Shown here one piece after another: positions 22,603 through 33,064 of a DNA stretch of 64,000 bases (positions are counted from its first letter, which is position 1; the number at the start of each line of letters is the position of its first letter). The notes beneath the pieces are model-generated. The model had not been told where the DNA came from, did not search any database, and worked only from the letters and a program-made list of their open reading frames with translations. Made by a program: the position numbers and the translations under genes. This DNA comes from Symbiodinium natans (taxonomy: Eukaryota; Sar; Dinophyceae; Suessiales; Symbiodiniaceae). The stretch spans positions 1 through 64,000 of the forward strand of contig CAJNDS010000220.1 of NCBI GenBank assembly GCA_905221605.1, given 5' to 3'.

Positions 22603-22746
22603 CGAAAAAGATGCTCACACGCTATGCATGGCCCCAACTCGGGTTAGGTCGGGGCCAGCTGAGCCAGAAGCCAGCTGGGCGTGGGCGAACATGGGCGGTC
22701 ATGATTCGTGCGTGTCAAAACACCTGGGAAACAAAAACCCAGTGCG
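22603..22746 (-). repeat. split direct repeat X1 (144 bp)
   Basis: 5' end of the element in coding orientation. It matches X2 at 15344-15487 over 144 bp with no difference that I could see. Plus-strand boundaries are CGAAAAAGATG at the inner side and CCAGTGCG at the outer side. Confidence 0.9.
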
Positions 22747-23460
22747 ACAATCCTACAAAGCCCGTTCGGCTGCGAAGCTCACCCCTTGAGCTCCTGAGCT
22801 GCAACCAAACTTCACACCTCCTCCCACAACAACACTTGGAGGAGATGTCAAGGGCAGAGGGTTACTACAACTACAACCCTTAAAAGTAAAAAAGGCGTAA
22901 TGCTGGGCGGCACCCCTTGCAACGGGCATTGGTAGGGCTACTAGGGGGCTTAGGGCCGGGTGCTCCGCAGGGTCACCTTCTGAGTTGTTGTGCAACTAGT
23001 GGGACCGATAGCTGAAACCACCAGCTGTAAAGATGTGTGCGCTCGTAAAGGCTGCGTGCCCTGTAGGGTGATTGCACGCTTGGCGCGCCTTCGGCTTGTT
23101 TTTGGTGCTGAGCATAGCGTGGGGGAGGAGGTGCATCAATCATTGCGGTGGACATAAATATGTTTGCGCGGGACAATTGATTTTAAATGCGCATTGGACG
23201 GGCTCAAATCTAGTTGCCGAAAAAAATGGAGCACAGCCTGTACCGAATCGTTGTTCATTGCCATTCGCACTTGGAAGTCCGACACAAACTTTCTTCTCGA
23301 CATCTCGTATCGTCGTCTTGCACCATGTGACCTACGCAAGGGCCGCGTATCCAATCCTGCATCGCAGTAAGCTTGTTTGGCACGTTTGGGAGAGCACGGG
23401 TGTCTGGCACGCAGTTCCTCCTCCACCTCACCGATGGCACAACAATGTTTAAACTGCTTA
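22747..23460. other. flank of the retroelement, weak ORFs
   Basis: Both strands are open around 23136-23452. The minus frame (MSRRKFVSDFQVRMAMNNDS) reads slightly more protein-like, but there is no recognisable domain and no clear splice site. Confidence 0.3.
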
Positions 23461-23499
23461 ATTAAAGTGCTTAAACTGCGGCCTTTTCTGAAATAGCAG

Positions 23500-23738
23500 T
23501 CACAGTCGTAATAATAATAATCATAATGATGATAAAACTAATAACAATACTACTGCAGTAGTAGTAGTGGTAGCCGAAACAATCGTTGTCGTCATGTCAG
23601 CAGCAGTGGTGGCCAGGTGCTTGGTGACAGGCAATCGAAGGCGGCCTTTGGCACAAATGTAGTTTATGTATATTGTATATATATATATGTCTATATGTAC
23701 ATATTTCTATATGTGTATATGTATATACCTATCTATGT

Positions 23739-23770
<32 letters not shown>

Positions 23771-23820
23771 TATATCTATATTATATATGCATATATATAT
23801 ATATATGTATTATGCCGGCG
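23500..23820. repeat. trinucleotide and TATA microsatellites
   Basis: An imperfect ATA/ATG/GTA trinucleotide run (23505-23575) is followed by about 150 bp of TATATG/TATA repeats (23665-23812). The Tyr/Ile-rich frames over it are repeat artefacts. Confidence 0.9.
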
Positions 23821-24119
23821 TAGACCCCAAACAGTGAGGAGGGCAGAAAAGGCCAAAGAAGGCCAGAAGAGCACCGACACTCCCGGGCACAAAGAAGTAC
23901 AAAAGTTCGTGGGGGGCCGAATTCCCTTGGGGGTCAGAAAGACGCCAACCATTGGGGGATTCGGCTTTGCACGCGTGTGGAACTCGGGGGCCAAAAGACC
24001 CAGCTGATGCTCATGATGCTTAACCCCAAAATCGCTACCCCATACTACTAACCTCCGGCACCCAGCCGCAGGGTTGACCCTAAACCTAAACCGCCCTAAA
24101 CCCTGTGTTGTTATTGATC

Positions 24120-25170
24120 CTGCCCCCAGGTGGTCTCACCGCGCGCACCGTTGCGGTCGGCAACTAAGTGGCCCCCCCAGAAGAGGCCTGAACAGGCCAC
24201 GAGAGGCCGGAATTCGCGCGAAACCACAGGGGGAGTATCGAAATGCAACGGATTCGCGCGAAACCACAGCGGGAGCATCGAAACGCAACGCAGCGGGAGC
24301 ATCGAAACCAAGGCCCCGTCTCACCGCACGCGCCGTTGCGGTCGGCAACCTGAGTGGCCCCCCCAGAAGAGGTCTAAACAGGCCACGAGGCCGGAATTCG
24401 CGCGAAACCACAGCGGAGCATCGAAATGCAACGGAATTTGCACGAAACCGCAGCAGGAGCATCGAAACGCAACGGAATTTGCGCGAAACCACAGCTGGAG
24501 CGTCGAAAAGTACCCGTCCCACCGCGCGCGCCGTTGCGGTCGGCAACCTCAGTAGCCCCCCGCAGAAGAGGCCTGAAGAGGCCACGAGAGGCCGGAATTC
24601 GCGCGAAACCACAGCGGGAGCATCGAAATGCGGAAGTCGCGCGAAACCACAGCGGCAGCATCGAAACGCTACGGAATTCGCGCGAAACCACAGCGGGAGC
24701 ATCGAAACCGGAGGCTCCGTCCCACCGCGCGCGCCGTTGCGGTCAGCAGCCGAAGTGGCCCCCCTAGAAGAGGCCTGAAGAGGCTACGAGAGGCCGGAAT
24801 TCGCGCGAAACCACAGCGATGCAACGGAATTCGCGCGACACCACAGCGGCAGCATCGAAACGCAACGGACTTCGTGCGAAACCACAGCGGGAGCGTCGAA
24901 ACCAAAGGCTCCGTCTCACCGCGCGCGCCGTTGCGGTCGGGAACCTAAGTGGCCCCCCCAGAAGAGGCCTGAAGAGGCCACGAGAGGCCGGAATTTGCGC
25001 GAAACCACAGCGGGAGCATCGAAATGCAACGGAAGTCGCGCGAAACCACAGCGGCAGCATCGACAGCGGGAGCATTGAAACGCAACGGAAATTCGCGCGA
25101 AACCACAGCAAGAGCATCGAAACCAAGGCTCCGTCCCACCGCCGCGCGCGCCGTTGCGGTCAGCAACCAA
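24120..25170. repeat. higher-order tandem repeat, about 0.2 kb unit
   Basis: Five units start with a conserved ACCGCGCGC…GTTGCGGTCGGCAAC block at about 24137, 24322, 24519, 24723 and 24917, with a truncated sixth at 25137 (spacings 185-220 bp). Each unit then holds two to four copies of a roughly 40 bp subunit containing AATTCGCGCGAAACCACAGC and GAGCATCGAAA. Long Arg-rich frames on both strands are repeat-encoded. Confidence 0.9.
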
Positions 25171-25199
25171 TTCCTTTACCCTGAACGTAAGAACCCCAT

Positions 25200-25900
25200 T
25201 GTGCAAGCACTGTTTGGGAAATAATATATCTATATATATTCTTTGTATATTTATTTATGACACATATATATGTATTAGATATATACATTGGGTTTTACAA
25301 GATCATTTTGACAATTAATGATTAAGCAATTCCTTGATTCTATAGCTTGTTATTTCTCGGATCAAAGAGAGCAGGCGCCAAAGGGACAGAGTTGCCAGAG
25401 AGGGCAGGGTGCCGAAGTTCTGAACATTAAAATGTCTGCTTCTTCAATCTTCCTCCTCCTAATTGTTGATCTGGACAGCAACAACTTGGAAAAGGCGGTT
25501 TTTGAGCTCCAGCAACACCACGTGCCTTGCAACTCCGACACCTTGGCGTCAGTTCATGTTCGACCACGGGCGTGCTTGGCAAGGTGCTGTTCCATCTCCA
25601 TTGCAGCCCTTTCGGCGAAGATCTTCTTCTTCTCCCGCACCCTTAAGCATTTAGTTGCTCTTTCGACGAAGAATGGCAGAGGGATCGAGCAAACCCTTAA
25701 GACTCTTTGGCATTGCCTTCTTTCACAGCAGGTCGGAGCGTTCTCTTGGTCTTAATCAACCTGATCTACTTTAGAAAACCGCGCGCCCCAACTCCGCGTG
25801 TTTCTTGCGTACCTCTGTGTGCATTGCCGATGCCGTGTATGGACTGTAGACCATGCACACAGCACCTACAAGCACTGACTGTCAACCTGACCCACCAAAC
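25200..25900. other. AT-rich segment and weak ORF
   Basis: A TATA-rich stretch (25222-25290) precedes a 145-codon plus-strand frame (25318-25755) without motifs. The opposite strand also shows a charged helical stretch (KKIFAERAAMEMEQHLAK) near 25560-25640, which might be an exon. Undecided. Confidence 0.3.
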
Positions 25901-26314
25901 TTAATCTAAACCCCTGCCTTCAAACATGCCTGCGACGGCAACTGCCGGTTCCCCAATTTTAGAGAAAAAGGAATTGAGGCAGCAGCCAACACACTTGTTA
26001 CTCTTACCAAGTGCAGTCATGAAGAGGTAGAAGAGCACAAAGCCAAAGATCTGGAGAAAGGACAGACCACGTCGTGACATTCCACGCTGCAGAGGCGCTA
26101 CAAGCGGACTCAAGGAGAATAACAAGCAGTGGAACCAACACAAAACTTTTTCAACATCCGATGTCCGGCTTACAAACAATTTAGACTTGGCCTTGGAAAT
26201 GCAGAGCTTGCCACGTACGCAGCTTCCACTTTTACAAGAGCTTGGATGCGCGGCAGCCAGCCAACCAAGACCCATATGGTATGGCTTACTCTGCTTGGCG
26301 GAAGGTCTTGGCAA
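25901..26314 (-). CDS. hypothetical ORF with a hydrophobic segment, 137 aa
   Basis: Minus-strand frame with a probable membrane helix (LSFLQIFGFVLFYLFMTALG) at residues 84-103, flanked by Arg/Lys. No family recognised. Candidate minus-strand blocks also lie at 26520-26753 and 26734-26937. They may be exons of one gene, but I cannot connect them. Confidence 0.3.
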   Translation of the reverse strand: MPRPSAKQSKPYHMGLGWLAAAHPSSCKSGSCVRGKLCISKAKSKLFVSRTSDVEKVLCWFHCLLFSLSPLVAPLQRGMSRRGLSFLQIFGFVLFYLFMTALGKSNKCVGCCLNSFFSKIGEPAVAVAGMFEGRGLD

Positions 26315-26989
26315 GCCTTCCGCGGCTGTGTCGTGAATGCTCGGTCTGACAGGCCGTCACACTTCCTTGCAGGTGTGAAGTCTTTTGTGGTTTAACTATG
26401 GTCAGCAATGCCAGGATGTCAAGTTCTGGGCACCAAGTTGGCGGTAAAGCCAGTGCAGAGCGGAAAATCGATGCACCAGCAGCAGGATACACTGTAGAAC
26501 CACCCGAAGGGAAACCAACCTAGATGGAATTAGAGCTTGCACTTTTCCGTTCCAGCGCCTCTACTCCGCCTAACGTCGAAGATCGTTTCTGGCCGGTGGA
26601 GCGATTCTTGTATTGGAGAAGCAGACAAGAACCTTGGAGATGTTTCATCGCGGTCTTACTGTTGCAATAAATAGTCTGAAGGCCAGAAATGGTTGTTCGC
26701 CAACACCTAAGCTCTAAAGTGAGAAGAACCTCTCTACACCACTTCGCAAGCAAGTCCTCTGGAAAAAAACTTGAAAGACGCTGACATAGAACCTTTGTCT
26801 CTTGCTCTTTCTGGGGGCATCAAGGAGATGCTGTGGAAGGCCAGTTTCAATTGGAGCTTTGTAAAAGACCGAAACGCGGCAAGCAACGCACCTACAAGAC
26901 TTACACTCAAGCTCTGCGCACTTCTCACTTTTTGCATGCTCGCACTCCGGTCGAAGTGCTGAGCCGAGCGAATCTTATTTTCCTAAAGC

Positions 26990-27190
26990 ACCGTGAGGTT
27001 CAACCAGTTTTGACTGCATTTCACGTTGTTTGGTTTGAAAGAAGGCACTCCGTGTTTGTTTCTCTTTAAAGTTGAAAGAAGGCACCCTATGTATGTCTCT
27101 TTCAAGGTTGAACGAAGACACTGTGTTTTTGAATTGAACAAGGTTTTTTTCGTGCGGTATGTTTTAAAGTTGGAAAAGGCACCCCGTGTC
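26990..27190. repeat. degenerate repeat of roughly 40 bp
   Basis: Four diverged units built on GTTTGAAAGAAGGCACTCCGTG, at about 27028, 27071, 27107 and 27169. The matching frames on both strands are repeat-driven. Confidence 0.6.
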
Positions 27191-27689
27191 ATTTTTTGTT
27201 TTCTAAAACTTCGTAACATGTTGTTTTTTTCTTGTTCAAAAAATATTTTTGACTTCCATTCTGACGGACAAGATGGCACGCATAAATTTAAGAATCAGCA
27301 ACTTTAAAAGGATTTTTGCAACAAAAAACTTTGTTTTTACGTTGGCCGTGATAATTTTGAATGGTATTTTTTGTGGACACAATGATTTTTTATTTTTCAG
27401 ATCAGATCAGTTTGGTTAATTCAGTTGCAAAATTCAGCAAAACTCATCTTCGAGAGAGACTCCAAGAGCAGAGTCAGCTGTGTATGCTTGTGCTTGTTCT
27501 GCACAGCCGCACACAGCAACACCACCCTTGTACCTTGTAAGGGCGGATTTTGTCTTGTCGGTTTGGTTTATGTCGTGCCTCGCGGTGTTTATTCCGTCAC
27601 TTCTGCTCTCTGTTTCACTTCCGATTCAGCCCACAAAGACCAGCCTACTGCCATTGCACAACCTCCTCCCCTCCTCTTCTCCTGGAGGA

Positions 27690-27770
27690 GAAGGAGGTCG
27701 TAGTAGTCGTAGTTGTCGTGGTCGTGGTCGTCGCAGTCCTAGTCGTAGTCTAGCAGTCGCAGTGGCAGTT
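27690..27770. repeat. (GTCGTA/GTCGTG)n microsatellite
   Basis: Short run of GTCGTAGTCGTGGTCGTC units that reads as poly-Val or poly-Arg depending on frame. Confidence 0.8.
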
Positions 27771-27899
27771 TTTGATTTGGTTTGCGTTGTTTTGTGTTTT
27801 TGCTTGAATTCTTTTCTCTTTGTTTGTTTCTGATTTTGCTTTTACGTGTTTTCTGAATATGTGTTGTTCTATAGTGTTTTGAATCGTTTGACCGTTGCG

Positions 27900-28110
27900 G
27901 CTTCTATAAATTTGTAAATGACGCTGGCGGCTTCCAGAGACGCTGAGACGTCGAGTTTCATGGATTTTACAACTGATGGATTCTGCAACTGTAAGGTCTC
28001 TGTTCACAATTTTTTCTCGGAGGCTACAGACATAGCGGGAGAGTGCTTCGCACCCCCATTTTTCCATCAGGCAAAAAACCCAAGTAAGAATGAGAAACAT
28101 GCACACTTGC
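27900..28110 (-). repeat. diverged inverted copy of 30250-30430
   Basis: The reverse complement of this segment matches about 30270-30420: both contain AAATGGGGGTGCGAAGCAC, then GAGAAAAAATTGTG / AGAAAAAATTGTG, AGTTGCAGAATC and ACGTCTCAGCG. Both copies encode KWGCEALS at the start, so this could be a duplicated exon or a dispersed element. Confidence 0.65.
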
Positions 28111-28399
28111 CCGCTAGCTTGGGGTTGCTGACATGAAGCACGCAAGGATAGAAGCTTTTCAATTGGCTCTTGATTGATAATGCCCCATGACCAGGTTGAC
28201 GGTTGGGGTCAAACTTTGTTGTGACTTTTTTTTGTCCAAGGTCACAACAAGACTCCAACCCCAACCTGGTTTGGGAGGTGAAACCGACGCCAATCTGAGG
28301 AGAGAGAGTTCAGGACAACCTGAACTCTTGAACATTTTTCCGGAGTGTGTTTGACCGAACTCCAACCTCAACCCGGATATTGTCAATCAATATTTTTCG

Positions 28400-28975
28400 T
28401 ACTAGTCAGAAGTAGTACTAGTAGTCGCAGCAGCAGTCGTTTCTTGTCCTGTAGGAGAGGAAAGGAGAATTATTCTGAAATTCATCTCCCTGTTCTTGTC
28501 CTGCGAAGTCCGTAGAAGAAGAGAGGCGAAGAGAATAGTTCTAAACTCCACCCACCTTGTTTCTGCGACGTAGGAGAAGAAAGGCGAGAGAACAGTTCTA
28601 AATTCCACCCCACCTTGTTTCTCATCCTGCAAAGCCTGTATAAGAAGAGAAGAATTCTAAATTCCACTCCCCCTTGTTTCTTGTCGTCCTGTGAAGCCTG
28701 TAGAAGAAGAGAGATGAGAAGAGAATTATTCTAAATGGGTGGAGTTTTTTTTGGGTCGCACGACGAGAATTATTCTAAGTTCTCCCCCTGGTTTCTCGTC
28801 CTGCGAAGTACTAGAAGAGAGGCGAAGAGAATAGTTCTAAATTCCACCCCACCTTGTTTCTCGTCCTGCGAAGCCTGTAGACGAGAAGAGGAGAGGAGAA
28901 GAGTATTATTCTAAATTCCACCCCCCTTGTCTCTTGTCGTCCTGCAAAGCCTGTAGTTTTTTTTTGGGTTGCACG
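28400..28975. repeat. minisatellite, about 60-80 bp units
   Basis: Seven or eight imperfect units containing TTCTAAATTCCACCCC, CTTGTTTCTCGTCCTGCGAAG and AGAAGAGAGGCGAAGAG. No gene. Confidence 0.85.
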
Positions 28976-28999
28976 ATTTTGAAGCAAGCTTGCACAACT

Positions 29000-29945
29000 T
29001 AAATTAGCGGGGGGGTTTGGGGGGGGGGGGGGCAGCCCCCCCCCATTGCAAATACAATGCTCGCATCATTGGTTTTATGGACGCTGAAAGTTTGATGCTT
29101 CTTATATCAGGGGAGCTTAGGGGAGGGGTTAGGGTTGGGGTTTTCCTCGAGCCCCAACCCCAGGTCCGGGTTGGGGTCAAGGTTAGCTTGAACCTTACCC
29201 CCCAGAAGGGGAGGGTTGGGGTCAACCCGAACCCTAACCCCGCATCCGGGTTGTTTAGGGTTAGCTTAAACCCTAATCGCAGGTCTGGGAAGGGGTTAAG
29301 GTTGAGCTTAGGCAAGGGGTTAGGGTTGGGGTTAACCGAACCCTAACCCCAGCCGGGTGGGGTCAGGGTTAACTTGAACCCTAACCCCAGGCGGGTAAGG
29401 TTAGGGTTGGGGTTAACCCGAACCCTAACCCCGCATCCAGGTTGGGGTCAGGGTTAGCTCGAACCCTAACCCTAGGAGTGGGGGGGGGGTTGACGTTAGG
29501 GTTAACCCCAACCCTGGCTTCTTGAGAGGGAGCTTAGGGGAGGGGTTAGCGTTGGGGTTAACCCGAACTCTAACTCAAGGTTGGTAACCCTGGAAAGGGG
29601 GGGGGCTTGGGGGAGGGGTTAGGGTTGGGGTAAAGGTTTGGGTTGAGGTCAGGGTTAATCCGAACCCTAACTTTGGAGGGGGGGGTTGAGGTTAGGGTTA
29701 ACCCCAACCCTAACCCTGGTTGGGGTTCAAATTATCTTGACCTGATACCTAAGGTTCGGCTATCTGTTCTCCTGAACCCTAACTCAGATTAGGGTTTGGG
29801 TCGAACTCGGACTCCAACCCGGGTTGGGGTTCGGGTTAACCCAAACCTCAACGTAGGTTAAGGTTCCCCCCCCCCCCCCTGCTGCCGGGGGCGGACCCGG
29901 GGTTGTAACAAAGTTGAACCCCAACCCTCAACCCAGGCCCGCGGG
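29000..29945. repeat. GGGTT / AACCC repeat block
   Basis: Loose alternating GTTAGGGTTGGGGTTAACCC and reverse-complement units, starting and ending near G or C runs (29011-29032, 29866-29879). GGGTTAACCC is itself palindromic, so the block could fold. No gene. Confidence 0.85.
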
Positions 29946-30249
29946 GTATGATTTATTCACTTTCTGCAGAAGGGCATCTGCTGAGCGTAAGTTCCAGGCA
30001 TTCTCGCGCCCTCCAAGAGGTGGGATAAAGCTTTGCTTCATGCCCATGAAAAATTTGTTCTGACAACTTGTAGATCAATGGGTTCAATCAGTGGCAAACC
30101 AGAATCCAAAGCGGAGGAGTTGAGCCAATGAAAATTAGAAAAGTTGAATTAATCAATCCCTGTTTGAAGCTTAGTTGAACCTGCGTTCAAACTGGGATTC
30201 AAACCTGGGATTCAAACGTCCAAACTTAAGTTTGGTTTCTTATTTTGTT

Positions 30250-30430
30250 TTCTTGCAATCGAAAAAGTGGATTTCTGACTTGGATTTTTGCCTTCGGCAA
30301 AATGGGGGTGCGAAGCACTCTCCGCTATGTTGCAGCTTCCAGAAAAAATTGTGCAAGAATCAGAACAGTTGCAGAATCTATCGTTGCAAATCCAGACGAC
30401 GTCTCAGCGCAGTATCGCTGCTACTGCTAC
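30250..30430 (+). repeat. inverted copy of 27900-28110
   Basis: Partner of the segment at 27900-28110. The plus frame here reads KWGCEALSAMLQLPEKIVQE and continues helically to 30554; an exon is possible but unproven. Confidence 0.6.
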
Positions 30431-30785
30431 TGTAACCGCTATGCACTGCGACCGCTGCAACTGCTTTCTACTTTGCTACTACTCCACTTCTACCACATCA
30501 GCGGCACTGTTGCGACGGAGTGAGACAGAGAAAATAAAAGCAAACCTTAGGTGAAACCCACTCAAAATCCAGACGTGGTGCCAGAGACTACCATCCATCC
30601 CACCATCCATTCCAGAAGGCTCTTTGTTTGTGTTGTTGAAGGCAGCCAGTCCCTTTCTCTTCTACAACTACTGCGACGGTTGCTGCCAACCATGACTACC
30701 ACTCCGACTTTGGCCGACAACCACTTCTTAAAACGGGTACAACACCACTGGAATTGGGTAACAACCGCGGGTTCCGGCGCATCGA

Positions 30786-31412
30786 AGGGAGAGGAAGGGA
30801 GAGGAAGGGAGAGGAAGGGAGGAGAGGAAGAGAGAGGAAGGGAGGAGAGGAAGGGAGAGGAAGGGAGGAGAGGAAGGGAGAGGAAGGGAGGAAGGGAGAG
30901 GAAGGGAGAGGAAGGGAGGAAGGGAGAGGAAGGGAGAGGAAGGGAGAGGAAGGGAGAGGAAGGGAGAGGAAGGGAGAGGAAGGGAGAGGAAGGGAGGAGA
31001 GGAAGGGAGAGGAAGGGAGAGGAAGGGAGGAGAGGAAGAGAGATGAAGGGAGGAGAGGAAGGGAGAGGAAGGGAGGAGAGGAAGGGAGAGGAAGGGAGGA
31101 GAGGAAGGGAGAGGAAGGGAGAGGAAGGGAGGAAGGGAAAGGAAGGGAGAGGAAGGGAGAGGAAGGGAGAGGAAGGGAGAGGAAGGGAGGAAGAAGGGAG
31201 AGGAAGGGAGAGGAAGGGAGGAGAGGAAGAGAGATGAAGGGAGGAGAGGAAGGGAGAGGAAGGGAGGAGAGGAAGGGAGAGGAAGGGAGGAGAGGAAGGG
31301 AGAGGAAGGGAGAGGAAGGGAGGAAGGGAAAGGAAGGGAGAGGAAGGGAGAGGAAGGGAGAGGAAGGGAGAGGAAGGGAGAGGAGGGAGAGGAAGGGAGA
31401 GGAAGGGAGAGG
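30786..31412. repeat. polypurine AGGGAGAGGA tract, about 625 bp
   Basis: All purines on the plus strand except two T residues (in AGAGATGAAGG). A block of about 190 bp is duplicated inside it (31026-31216 and 31217-31400), so there is higher-order structure. Gly/Arg/Glu-rich plus frames and Ser/Leu/Pro-rich minus frames over 200 codons long are artefacts. Confidence 0.95.
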
Positions 31413-31762
31413 AGGCGTGACACTCCGGGCTGACTGTGTATCTGTTCAGGCTGTCAATGGGCAGTGCGCCCTCTTTTGGACCAGCTCCTGTTGCGTGGGC
31501 ATTGGTCAGCGGACCGCGCCACGCGTGTCAAGGCTGTGGGTTTTTTCCCAGACGCGTTTTTACCCACAGCTCTTGTGTCGTCGTCGGGTCGTGCGCCGCT
31601 TAACAAGCAGGCAGGCAGGATCATATCTCTGATGGTTTGCATTTGCAAGTCCAAGGCTCCAGCTTAAGTCGAACAGGAAGCCCTCGAATCATGACCAAAA
31701 GTCGTGCCAGACGCAACAAAGCGTCGCAACCAGCTCCAAGGCCTTGCAAGACTAGCTCCAAC

Positions 31763-31860
31763 AGCGTCGACGGCGTCGACGACGCCGACAGCGTCAACAG
31801 CGTCAACAGCGTCGACGGCGTCAACGGCGTCATTCCATGGCGTCAACTGCGTCAACAGCT
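31763..31860. repeat. 9 bp GTCGACGGC/GTCAACAGC minisatellite
   Basis: About ten units of AGCGTCAAC or GGCGTCGAC. The minus frame reads as VDAVDAVDAV. Repeat only. Confidence 0.85.
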
Positions 31861-32184
31861 TTTCAGGTCCATGGCTTCAACGGTTGCAACGGCTTCACCA
31901 AAATCACATACCGCCTGTAAACGTCACAGCATCCCATTGAGCTCCCAGTGGATTCGCTTGTTTGTTTGACAGCAGCTCCTGCAAATGGCTCCTTGATGGG
32001 TTCCTTTGAGGGCAGGTGGACCCTGCACTGCGGCCCACGGGGATTGAAGGTGCTGCAGTATCCGCCGGGGCACTTGGGGGGGGCGGGAGAACCAACCCGA
32101 ATCAAATCTCCAGCTCGGGCTACAATCATGGCCCCCTTTCGGCCTGTGGAGAGTCTTAAGTCCTAATATAATAAATGGGGCAGC

Positions 32185-32589
32185 CCAGAGGTGATCTCAG
32201 AGTATCTTTCAGAGCGACCCGAAGTTGTTGGTGTCAGGCCCGGGTCGATACAGCGGCGGCTTGTGAGCGATTTCCGAGGGCAGCACGACTCGTTCAGGGG
32301 GGTCCGACTCCCCGACCCAAGGGTCCTAGAGGCCCTAGAGGCCCTAGCAGAAGACTATGGCATAGATTGCACGAGGATATGGACGTCTCGAATCCAAACG
32401 AACCACACAGTCTTACCACAGTTTATGGGAAGTTTCTTCCGTCTAGACTTACCTGAAAGGCCCGTTGCGAGCGTTCGCGGGCCCTGTGACAATAGTACTT
32501 TTCACACAACCGACATGAAAGCTGCGTTCAACCACCACTTGGTGTTCCAAAGTCGCCAAAAGATGTGGGAAAGAAATTATCATGGTTGA
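32185..32589 (+). CDS. candidate exon, unknown protein
   Basis: Follows a possible acceptor (CAGCCCAG|) and stays open for about 130 codons with well-mixed composition (ISEYLSERPEVVGVRPGSIQ; LPDPRVLEALEALAEDYGID). The opposite strand is not as protein-like here. I recognise no domain. It may belong with the next block at 32.66-33.06 kb. Confidence 0.4.
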   Translation, partial: PEVISEYLSERPEVVGVRPGSIQRRLVSDFRGQHDSFRGVRLPDPRVLEALEALAEDYGIDCTRIWTSRIQTNHTVLPQFMGSFFRLDLPERPVASVRGPCDNSTFHTTDMKAAFNHHLVFQSRQKMWERNYHG

Positions 32590-32658
32590 TGACACTATTG
32601 TTGTTTTCATTTTGGTCATCATTTTTGCTAGCCTTCTCTCAGGTCTGTAGAGGAATCT

Positions 32659-33064
32659 TTGGAATTGCAGATGCATAGCAGAAAAGGAGACGTTTGGAGA
32701 GGGCGACAGGCACCCATGAGGCATTTGTTCATGGCTCATGACGCGGCATGTAAGCAGATGATGCGGTCGATGCGGTCCGGAATGAGCTGCCATGACACCC
32801 AAAAGATTTTCACTTCGGGCCGAAATAGAGTGCCTGGCACGTCCTCATGTGTTCATGTGCCGATTCTGCAGATGTTATCCGTTCAACACAGCGGTAGCTA
32901 TTGCGAGGCAGCACACAGTTTATGAATATGTTGTTGAGCATAATTACGCCGTTCCTAGATGTTGCGGTATCTCGTTGCTCAACCCAAAGCGCGAGACCTC
33001 AGGCGATGGGTCCTTCCAAGCGGCCCGGGATGTCTCCTCGCTGCTCATCGGACAGCAGATCTGA
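32659..33064 (+). CDS. candidate exons, unknown Cys-rich protein
   Basis: Two overlapping frames look coding: 32659-32800 (MRHLFMAHDAACKQMMRSMR) and 32840-33064 (FMCRFCRCYPFNTAVAIARQ, with two Cys pairs). A frame change near 32.8 kb implies an intron or a frameshift. Family unknown. Confidence 0.3.

Larger units (their letters stand above)
14970..22746 (-). mobile_element. tyrosine-recombinase retroelement with split direct repeats
   Basis: Read on the minus strand the order is X1 (22746-22603), internal ORFs, Y1 (15708-15487), X2 (15487-15344), a 151 bp spacer, Y2 (15192-14970). This is the A1-ORFs-B1-A2-B2 arrangement known for PAT/Ngaro/VIPER-type (DIRS-order) retrotransposons. Inside are a tyrosine recombinase and an RNase H fragment, but I find no reverse transcriptase YxDD-type motif. 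No target-site duplication is evident, as expected for recombinase integration. Frameshifts and the missing RT indicate a decayed or non-autonomous copy. In VIPER elements, as I recall, recombinase precedes RT/RNase H, which matches the order here; DIRS, PAT and Ngaro have the reverse order. Confidence 0.85.

Noticed and set aside
23666-24007. Tyr/Ile-rich ORF near 23.7 kb
   Set aside because: Translation of a TATA microsatellite.
24074-25184. Arg-rich ORFs of up to 234 codons
   Set aside because: They follow the higher-order tandem repeat and have counterparts on the opposite strand.
30728-31632. Very long frames (over 220 codons) on both strands
   Set aside because: They are produced by stop-free polypurine repeats and have Gly/Arg/Glu or Ser/Leu/Pro composition only.
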